NCBI RefSeq assembly: GCF_003610995.1
Contig: NZ_CP032543.1
Span: forward strand, 2,108,001-2,172,000
DNA from: Streptomyces griseus subsp. griseus
Lineage (GTDB): Bacteria > Actinomycetota > Actinomycetes > Streptomycetales > Streptomycetaceae
Length of the DNA: 64,000 bases
Reading direction: 5' to 3'
A model generated the notes under the pieces. That model searched no databases. It worked only from the letters and a program-made list of their open reading frames with translations, and was not told the DNA's origin. A program made the translations under genes and the position numbers. Positions 58,125-64,000 of the stretch are shown piece after piece (position 1 is the first letter of the stretch; each line of letters starts with the position of its first letter).

Positions 58125-59211
58125 GGAGGCCGGCGGGGGCGGGGGCAGCTCCCAGCGGCGCCAGGGTCCCGCAGAGTGCTGCGGCGGGCCGGCCCGCCGC
58201 GTACGGGTCCGTGGCCGCGGGGCCCCGGTGGTCGGCCCGCTCCCCCGCCAGGAGCGGGCGCAGGGTCCCGGCCGCGGCGGACGAGCAGGACTGCGGCCCG
58301 GCCTGTACGTGGGCGGTGCGCAGCTCCAGCCGGTGCAGCCGCAGGTCCTCCCGGTCGAAGCGGAAGTGCAGCTCGCGCCGGACGGTGAAGAGGGAGGCGC
58401 CGTCCTCTTTGCGGGGGCCTTCGGCCGGGCGCAGGGCGTAGGTGAAGGTGTGGTCCGAGACGACCTCCAGGGTGCCCGCGCCGTCCTCCGCGTACGCGAG
58501 GGTGCCCTGGACCCTCACGTTCGGGTCCGCCAGCTCCACCTGGGCCGGGTCGAAGCGCACGAGCCAGCCGGTGGCGGCGTGGAGCCCGTCGTCGGCGGGG
58601 GTGCTCATGGACCGTTCGAACTGGCCGCGCTGGTCGGGGTCGAGGAGCTGTTCCACGGGCCGGCGGACCTGGCCGGTGAGGACGTCCGGGTTGAGCGAGG
58701 ACTCCACCAGGTAGTCCTTGACGGTGGCGAGAGCGGTGGTGATCTGGCTGTCGGAGAAGTTCTGCGTGCGCCGCACGGAGGGGAAGTTGATGCCTTCCGC
58801 GCCGGTCCGGAAGCCGGAGAGCGGGGCGGCCCGGTAGAGCAGCTCGGGTGATCCGGCGGGGACGGCTCCGCGCGGGGCGAGGGGGACGACGGTGGTCCGC
58901 AGCGGTTCGGCCCGCCGGGTGACGGGCTGCGGATAGGGGTTGCGGAAGCCGATGTAGACGGCGGTGGCGAAGGCCAGGGCGATGAGGACCACCAGCACGA
59001 TGGCGGCCTTGGAGCCATGGCCCGCCGGGGGCACCGGCTCCGGCAGCGTCCGCACGGCGCGGGCGTGCTCGCCCATCCGTTCCTGGGCCGAGAACTCCTG
59101 CATGCGAGCACTGCGGATGAACGATTCGTCAAAGACGAGAGAGCGGTACTCGTCCTCGCCGCCCTCGGGGTTCTCGGGCGGGCCGTTCGGCGGTTCTGAG
59201 CGGCCTGTCAT
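58051..59211 (-). CDS. Single-pass membrane protein with VFDExFxR motif (A)
   Basis: A 386-residue protein. The cytoplasmic N-terminus carries SLVFDESFIRSARMQEFSAQERM (about 24-46); one TM (AAIVLVVLIALAFATAVYIGF) is near 70-90; the extracellular domain of about 250 residues contains a conserved-looking GINFPSVRRTQNFSDSQI block and a Pro-rich C-terminus. GGGAGAG lies 5 nt before ATG 59211, and a promoter with a 16-nt spacer lies upstream. Function unknown. The neighbour at 59446 shares the VFDExFxR segment. Confidence 0.8.
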   Translation of the reverse strand: MTGRSEPPNGPPENPEGGEDEYRSLVFDESFIRSARMQEFSAQERMGEHARAVRTLPEPVPPAGHGSKAAIVLVVLIALAFATAVYIGFRNPYPQPVTRRAEPLRTTVVPLAPRGAVPAGSPELLYRAAPLSGFRTGAEGINFPSVRRTQNFSDSQITTALATVKDYLVESSLNPDVLTGQVRRPVEQLLDPDQRGQFERSMSTPADDGLHAATGWLVRFDPAQVELADPNVRVQGTLAYAEDGAGTLEVVSDHTFTYALRPAEGPRKEDGASLFTVRRELHFRFDREDLRLHRLELRTAHVQAGPQSCSSAAAGTLRPLLAGERADHRGPAATDPYAAGRPAAALCGTLAPLGAAPAPAGLPTPSGAPPQAPQDPQSLREYRPRP

Positions 59212-59325
59212 GACGTCTCTCCCGCATCTCCGCACCACCGGGTCTGCTCGGTGCCCAACGGTCTGCTTCGGCTGCCGGGCGCCCGGCAGCGAGAAGCCCC
59301 CCGGGAAGCGAGGGGTCACATGTTC

Positions 59326-59353
59326 AGAGTAGGTCGATCGGCGCGTACGTAAA
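59326..59353 (-). promoter_or_regulatory. Promoter for the gene at 58051-59211
   Basis: TTTACG (59348-59353) and TACTCT (59326-59331), minus strand, 16-nt spacer. The leader of about 110 nt contains a perfect 20-base palindrome GCTGCCGGGC/GCCCGGCAGC at 59271-59290 that could form a hairpin. Confidence 0.5.
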
Positions 59354-59445
59354 CGCTGGAAGGGGGCCGAAGTGGTGGCCGGGGGCACCGCCGTACGGGT
59401 GACGGCCGGGCCGGTCGCCCGGTGCGGGGGCGGGCGCGGGGCGGC

Positions 59446-60039
59446 TCAGGAGGCGGAGGGAGTGGCGGAGACCGTCGGGCGGGAGCGGTCCACCACGGAG
59501 GGCGGCATCGCCCCGGGCTCCTCCCCCGCGGCCGGCGGAATCGCCCCGGGCTGGTCGACACCGCTGGTCACGGGCGCCACCGGGTCCTGGCGGTTGGCCG
59601 AGGCACCCCGGTAGACGGCGGAGAAGGCGAGGGCGACCATCCCGACGCCCATCACCAGGGCCAGCAGCCAGGCGACCGGGCGGTGCCAGCGGGCGGCGCC
59701 CCGGTAGCCGCCCGGCCCGTGGGCGCCCGGGTCCGCATCGTCGCCGTCGTCGGGGTCGTAGTCGAGGTCCTGCGGGTCGTGAAGGGCCCTGGAGCGCCCG
59801 TACGAGCCGTATTCGCCGTCCGTGGGGCGGCGGTTGCGGCGGGCCCGGGCGGCGTCGGCCTGCGCGCGGGCTTCCGCGGCGGCGAGGAGCCGCTCCACGG
59901 CGGTGGGTTCATGGACGGTGGCGGCCCGGACGAAGTCCTCGTCGAACACCACGGAGGCGAAGTCCTTGTCCGCGCCCCCGCGGTCGTCGTCGGGCTCTCC
60001 GCCGTCCGGGAACGGCTTGCCCCCCACGTCGTCCGGCAC
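59446..60039 (-). CDS. Single-pass membrane protein with VFDExFxR motif (B)
   Basis: A 197-residue protein. SVVFDEDFVRAATVHEPTAVERLL (about 28-51) repeats the motif of the neighbouring membrane protein A. After an acidic linker comes one TM (VAWLLALVMGVGMVALAFSAVY) near 130-150 and a short Pro/Ser tail outside. GTG 60039 is chosen because the conserved region follows directly; there is no ribosome binding site, and TACGCT 6 nt upstream suggests a leaderless mRNA. Function unknown. The proA terminator lies just upstream. Confidence 0.75.
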   Translation of the reverse strand: MPDDVGGKPFPDGGEPDDDRGGADKDFASVVFDEDFVRAATVHEPTAVERLLAAAEARAQADAARARRNRRPTDGEYGSYGRSRALHDPQDLDYDPDDGDDADPGAHGPGGYRGAARWHRPVAWLLALVMGVGMVALAFSAVYRGASANRQDPVAPVTSGVDQPGAIPPAAGEEPGAMPPSVVDRSRPTVSATPSAS

Positions 60040-60121
60040 GGATTCAGCGTAGCCGTGCCGGGCCCTTTTGGGCAGGTGCTCCGGAAAGTCGCCCGCCGGG
60101 CGGGAGGGGAACATGCGGCCG

Positions 60122-60161
60122 GGCCCTGACCCGCAGGCGTACACCGGGGCGGGTCAGGGCC
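60122..60161 (-). terminator. Terminator hairpin after proA
   Basis: A perfect 13-bp inverted repeat (GGCCCTGACCCGC / GCGGGTCAGGGCC), 14-nt loop, 54 nt past the proA stop. Confidence 0.85.
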
Positions 60162-60214
60162 GGGCAGGAGCAGGCGGGCGGGCCCGGCCACGAGTAGACG
60201 GGCAGGTGCGGGCG

Positions 60215-61498
60215 CTACCGGGTGTGGCCGTCGCCGGTGACGATGTACTTCGTGGAGGTCAGCTCCGGCAGCCCCATCGGGCCCCGGGCGTGCAGCTTCT
60301 GGGTGGAGATGCCGATCTCGGCGCCGAAGCCGAACTGGCCGCCGTCCGTGAAGCGGGTGGAGGCGTTGACGGCGACCGTGGTCGAATCGACCAGCTGCGT
60401 GAAGCGGCGGGCCGCCGCCTGCGAGGTGGTGACGATCGCCTCGGTGTGGCCGGAGGACCAGAGCCGGATGTGCGCCACCGCCGCGTCCAGCGAGTCGACG
60501 ACCGCCGCCGCGATGTCGTACGAGAGGTATTCGGTCTCCCAGTCCTCCGTCGTCGCCGCGACCACGGTGGCCTTGGTCCCCTCGGCGTGGGCGAGGACCT
60601 GCTCGTCGCCGTGGACGGTCACCCCGGCCTCGGCCAGGGCGTCCAGGGCGAGCGGCAGGAAGGCGTCGGCGACGTCCTTGTGGACGAGCAGGGTCTCGGC
60701 GGAGTTGCAGACGCTGGGGCGCTGGGCCTTGGAGTTGATCAGGATGTCGACGGCCATGGCCAGGTCCGTCTCCGCGTCGACGTACACATGGCAGTTGCCG
60801 GTGCCGGTCTCGATGACGGGGACCGTGGACTCCTCGACGACCGTACGGATCAGGGAGGCGCCGCCGCGCGGGATGAGGACGTCGACCAGGCCGCGGGCCC
60901 GCATCAGCTCCCGTACGGAGTCGCGGCTCTCGCCGGGGACGAGCTGCACCGCGTCGGCGGGGAGGCCCGAGCCGCCGACCGCGTCGCGCAGGACCCGGAC
61001 CAGGGCGGTGTTGGAGGCGTAGGCGGAGGAGGAGCCGCGCAGCAGGACCGCGTTGCCGGACTTCAGGCAGAGGGCGGCGGCGTCCACGGTGACGTTGGGG
61101 CGGGCCTCGTAGATGATGCCGACCACGCCGAGCGGGACGCGGACCTGGCGCAGGTCGATGCCGTTGGGCAGCGTGGAGCCGCGCACCACCTCGCCGACCG
61201 GGTCGGGCAGTGCGGCCACGTCCCGGACGTCGGCGGCGATGGCGCGGATGCGCTCCGGGGTGAGGGTGAGCCGGTCGATGATGCCCTCGCTCGTACCGGC
61301 CTCGCGGGCCCGCTCCACGTCCTGCGCGTTGGCCTCGACGATCTCGGCGGTCCGTACTTCGAGGGCGTCGGCGATGGCCAGCAGCGCGTCGTCCTTGGCA
61401 GCGCGCGGAAGTGGCGCGATATCTGCGGCGGCGGCGCGGGCCCGGTAGGCGGTCTGCGCGACCGGGGACAGGTTGTCGTAGGGCGAGAGCGTGGTCAT
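60215..61498 (-). CDS. proA: Glutamate-5-semialdehyde dehydrogenase (gamma-glutamyl phosphate reductase)
   Basis: Second step of proline synthesis: reduces gamma-glutamyl phosphate with NADPH. It has 427 residues. [35 protein letters not shown] is the cofactor region, [16 protein letters not shown] the substrate loop, and the catalytic Cys is in [15 protein letters not shown]. Conventional start MTTLSPYDN. proB lies upstream on the same strand with a small conserved gene between them. Confidence 0.96.
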   Translation of the reverse strand: MTTLSPYDNLSPVAQTAYRARAAAADIAPLPRAAKDDALLAIADALEVRTAEIVEANAQDVERAREAGTSEGIIDRLTLTPERIRAIAADVRDVAALPDPVGEVVRGSTLPNGIDLRQVRVPLGVVGIIYEARPNVTVDAAALCLKSGNAVLLRGSSSAYASNTALVRVLRDAVGGSGLPADAVQLVPGESRDSVRELMRARGLVDVLIPRGGASLIRTVVEESTVPVIETGTGNCHVYVDAETDLAMAVDILINSKAQRPSVCNSAETLLVHKDVADAFLPLALDALAEAGVTVHGDEQVLAHAEGTKATVVAATTEDWETEYLSYDIAAAVVDSLDAAVAHIRLWSSGHTEAIVTTSQAAARRFTQLVDSTTVAVNASTRFTDGGQFGFGAEIGISTQKLHARGPMGLPELTSTKYIVTGDGHTR

Positions 61499-61592
61499 GC
61501 CCGCAGAGTAATGCGCACTCTGCGGGCATACGGCACGTATCCCGTGATGCGAGACGGCCGGCCCGGGGGGCGGACGCCTCGCCTGGGGGCTT

Positions 61593-62084
61593 TCAGTAGG
61601 GGTGTACGCCCACGGGGGCGGCGGGCGGCGGCCCGTACCCCTCGGCGATGCGCTGGTGGTACGTCTCGCGGTCGATGACTTCGAGGCCGACGATCTTCCA
61701 TGGCGGCAGCTGGGCGCTGGAGCGGTGCTCGCCCCACAGCCGCAGCGCGACCGCGGCCGCGTCGTGCAGGTCGCGGGCCTCTTCCCAGTAGCGGATCTCC
61801 GCGTGGTCGTTGGCGTAACGGCTGGTCAGCAGGAAGGGGTGGTCGTGCGCGAGCTGTTCCAGGCCGCGTCTGACCTCCGCCAGCGGGGTCTCGGCCCCCG
61901 AGACGCTGAGGGTGATGTGCCACAGTTTCGACTGCGGGCGCTCTTCCTGCTTCGCCGTCACCGGCTCCTGTTCGGCGGTGCCTCCCAGGGGCGGGTTCCG
62001 GTCGAAATCAGCCCCCGCTCCGACACTCGTCAGGGCGCGGCTGCCCGTGCCTCGGGGCGACGCCCCCGGGCGCGCTCGTCTCAC
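61593..62084 (-). CDS. Conserved hypothetical protein between proB and proA
   Basis: A 163-residue protein. AGGAGG (62091-62096) lies 6 nt before GTG 62084, which supports this start over the GTG at 61961. The first 40 residues are basic and disordered. The domain from [38 protein letters not shown] onward looks like a small ferredoxin-like alpha/beta fold with [34 protein letters not shown] do not recognise a named family. Position between proB and proA suggests co-expression, not necessarily a proline function. Confidence 0.78.
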   Translation of the reverse strand: MRRARPGASPRGTGSRALTSVGAGADFDRNPPLGGTAEQEPVTAKQEERPQSKLWHITLSVSGAETPLAEVRRGLEQLAHDHPFLLTSRYANDHAEIRYWEEARDLHDAAAVALRLWGEHRSSAQLPPWKIVGLEVIDRETYHQRIAEGYGPPPAAPVGVHPY

Positions 62085-62211
62085 CGGCGGCCTCCTGTGA
62101 TGTGTTGCTGTGCGGACCCCTGTTTCCCCGCTACAAAGTGGACCAGTCCACGGCCTGGTCTGGGGCGGTTTTGGTAAAGGTCCCTGCCCGATGGCGGGAC
62201 TTTCAGCCGTT

Positions 62212-63425
62212 TCAGGGAGTGAGGCGGGGCGTGAGAATGACCAGATCGTCCCTGTGTACGACCTCGCGCTCGTAGGCGGGGCCCAGTTCACGGGCGAGAT
62301 CGCGGGTGGAGCGGCCGAGCAGCTGGGGATCTCCTTCGCGTCGAAGTTGACGAGTCCGCGCGCGACCGGGGTGCCGCGCAGGTCGCGCAGCTCCACCGGG
62401 TCGCCGGCGCTGAACTCGCCCTCGACGGCGGAGATCCCGGCGGGCAGCAGCGAGGTGCGGCGCTCCACGACGGCCCGTACGGCGCCGTCGTCCAGGGTGA
62501 GCGCGCCCTGCGGGGTGGAGGCGTGGGCGAGCCAGAGGAGCCGGTCGGCCGAGCGGCGGCCGGTGCGGTGGAAGTACGTTCCGGTGTCACGGCCCGCGAG
62601 GGCGTCGGCGGCCCGGCTGGCGGAGGTGAGGACGACGGGGACCCCGGCGGCGGTGGCGATGTTGGCGGCCTCGACCTTGGTGACCATGCCGCCGGTGCCC
62701 ACGCCCGCCTTGCCGGCGCTGCCGATGGTGACGCCCGCCAGGTCGTCGGGGCCGGTGACCTCGGCGATGCGGGAGGCGCCGGGGGTGCCGGGCGGGCCGT
62801 CGTAGAGGCCGTCGACGTCGGAGAGGAGGACGAGGAGGTCGGCGTGGACGAGGTGGGCGACGAGGGCGGCGAGCCGGTCGTTGTCGCCGAAGCGGATCTC
62901 GTCGGTGGCGACGGTGTCGTTCTCGTTGACGACGGGGACGGCGCCCATCTCCAGGAGCTGGTCCAGGGTGCTGTAGGCGTTGCGGTAATGGGCGCGGCGG
63001 CTGGTGTCGTCGGCGGTGAGGAGCACTTGGCCGACGCGGACGCCGTACCGCGCGAAGGAGGCGGTGTAACGGGCCACCAGGAGGCCCTGGCCGACGCTGG
63101 CGGCGGCCTGCTGGCGGGCGAGGTCCTTGGGGCGGCGGACCAGGCCGAGCGGGGCGAGCCCGGCGGCGATGGCTCCGCTGGAGACGAGGACGACCTCGCG
63201 TTCGCCGCCGTCCCTGACCTTGGCCAGGACGTCGACGAGGGCGTCGACGCGGTCGGCGTCGAGGCCGCCGGAGGCGGTGGTGAGCGAGGAGGAGCCGACC
63301 TTGACGACGATCCTGCGGGCGCCGGTCACTTCCGGCCTGTGGCCCGACGGCGTACGGTCCGACGGCTCGCGGCCCGGTGCCGCGCCGTCCGACGACATAC
63401 GGTCCGACGGCCTCTGCTCTGCCAC
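62212..63425 (-). pseudogene. proB: Glutamate 5-kinase, C-terminus frameshifted
   Basis: First step of proline synthesis: phosphorylates glutamate. GTG 63425 has AGGA 5 nt upstream. The kinase domain is complete (RIVVKVGSSSL, VLVSSGAIAAG, NENDTVATDEIRFGDNDRLAALVA, GTGGMVTKVEAA) and the PUA domain starts normally up to RGLVNFDAKEIP. Then the frame changes. Adding one base to GGGG at 62325-62328 restores QLLGRSTRDLARELGPAYE...VVHRDDLVILTPRLTP and a stop at 62212, giving 404 residues. As it stands, the frame runs on into the next gene (to 61593). Because proline synthesis is normally kept, a sequence error is the simplest explanation. The first 35 residues are a repetitive Ser/Asp/Arg/Pro extension. 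Confidence 0.9.
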
Positions 63426-63563
63426 GTGCTTCCTCGCTCTGGATCGCCCCGGTGTCCTGCACGGGGCGTACGTGCCGCCCCCGGCACAGCACAGTACGCG
63501 AGCGACCGCCCCCGCTGCCCGCCGGTTTCGCCCGGTGGACAGCCGTGGGGCGGCCGGGGTGGA

Positions 63564-64000
63564 TCAGCGCTGCTGCTCGTCCTTGACGGCGAGCATCCGG
63601 TCCACGACGCGGGCGGCGGCGCGCCCGTCGGAGGGCTCGCAGAAGTCGACCCGGAACTGGGCGTACTTCTCCTTGTACTCCTCGCTCACCTCGTCGATGT
63701 TCCGGATCGCGGCGACCAGGTCCTCGGAGGTCTTGATCAGCGGTCCGGGGGCGCGGGAGGTGAAGTCGAAGTAGAAGCCGCGCAGGGTGTCGCGGTAGTG
63801 CTCCAGGTCGTACGTGAAGAAGAGCATCGGCCGCCCGGAGTGGGCGAAGTCGAACAGCACCGAGGAGTAGTCCGTGATCAGCACGTCGGCGATCAGGTAC
63901 AGGTCGGCGATGTCCGGGTAGTACGTGACGTCGTGGACGAAGCCCTGTCCGGCGCCGGGGATGGAGTCGAGGACCTTGTGGTGCTTGCGGTAGAGCAGCA
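63564..64000 (-). CDS. CDP-glycerol glycerophosphotransferase family, 3' part only
   Basis: C-terminal part, about 144 residues, of a TagF/TarF-like enzyme that polymerises glycerol phosphate in wall teichoic acid. Visible motifs are LYRKHH, VHDVTYYPDIADLYLIADVLITDYSSVLFDFAHSGRPMLFFTYD, the core CDP-glycerol-binding region, and the Asp/Ser of ITDYSS. The gene runs off the end of the window at 64000, so the start is not seen. Its stop is 139 nt upstream of the proB start, on the same strand. Confidence 0.9.
   Translation of the reverse strand, partial: LLYRKHHKVLDSIPGAGQGFVHDVTYYPDIADLYLIADVLITDYSSVLFDFAHSGRPMLFFTYDLEHYRDTLRGFYFDFTSRAPGPLIKTSEDLVAAIRNIDEVSEEYKEKYAQFRVDFCEPSDGRAAARVVDRMLAVKDEQQR

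Noticed and set aside
59271..59290. Perfect 20-base palindrome as a regulator site
   Set aside because: Could equally be a leader hairpin or chance in 73% G+C DNA; noted with the promoter, not called as an operator.
61593..63425. 610-residue fusion of glutamate 5-kinase with the downstream protein
   Set aside because: Created by a single-base frameshift near 62326; the junction is out-of-frame sequence, and the downstream gene has its own AGGAGG and GTG.

Overview
The window is a piece of a Streptomyces chromosome. It has very high G+C with strong third-position bias, many GTG starts, frequent 1-4 nt gene overlaps, and actinobacterial families such as DUF6243, DUF3097, DnaJ2-HrcA, ComEC/ComEA beside holA, and Ala-tRNA(GGC). 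From memory the gene order follows the conserved core of S. coelicolor from glyS to proB. I see no insertion sequence, prophage, CRISPR array or large foreign island. About 60 protein genes, two tRNAs and several cis-regulatory RNA or DNA elements are supported.

Layout. 1-5.6 kb: glyS and the zinc block znuA-znuC-znuB-zur, with two Zur-box-like sites on the znuA promoter. 5.6-10.3 kb: uppS, recO, a TerB-like gene and leuA with its leucine leader peptide. 10.3-11.8 kb: a protealysin-like M4 protease with its emfourin-type inhibitor. 11.8-16.5 kb: a minus-strand run phoH-ybeY-corC-like-MmcQ-degenerate cytidine deaminase-era. 16.7-24 kb: a PfkB kinase, a frameshifted MFS transporter, a probable adenine deaminase, RNase Z, HIT, rsmE and nitronate monooxygenase. 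24-29 kb: hrcA-dnaJ2 under a CIRCE element, an MBL hydrolase, DUF3097 and hemW. 29-38 kb: a SpoIIE-type phosphatase, a DHFR-like protein, a long-chain acyl-CoA ligase, lepA, rpsT and holA. 38-48 kb: comEC/comEA, degV, a membrane-anchored protein and leuS. 48-53 kb: a two-gene redox unit, then two tRNA-Ala copies enclosing two zinc-ribbon genes. 53-64 kb: a histidine phosphatase with a CTG start, rsfS, an LCP-like protein, nadD, two tiny membrane proteins missed by length-filtered ORF calling, an M48 peptidase, two related membrane proteins, proA, proB (frameshifted) and the 3' end of a teichoic-acid-type glycerophosphotransferase.

Main observations. (1) leuS is preceded by a 12-codon ORF with a Leu-Leu-Leu run, a long stem and a classical terminator with a U-tract. 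It resembles the leuA leader at DNA level, so synthesis of leucine and charging of its tRNA may share ribosome-mediated attenuation. (2) A six-TM protein with the H-x13-H / H-x12-H spacing of NOX/ferric reductases is translationally coupled to a NuoF-like flavoprotein with a ferredoxin tail. This could be a split transmembrane NADH oxidoreductase. (3) Two genes (MFS and proB) are each broken by one missing base in a G/C run, which suggests sequence errors as much as real mutations.

Limits: all family assignments are by eye from motifs and memory; no search, alignment or folding program was run.
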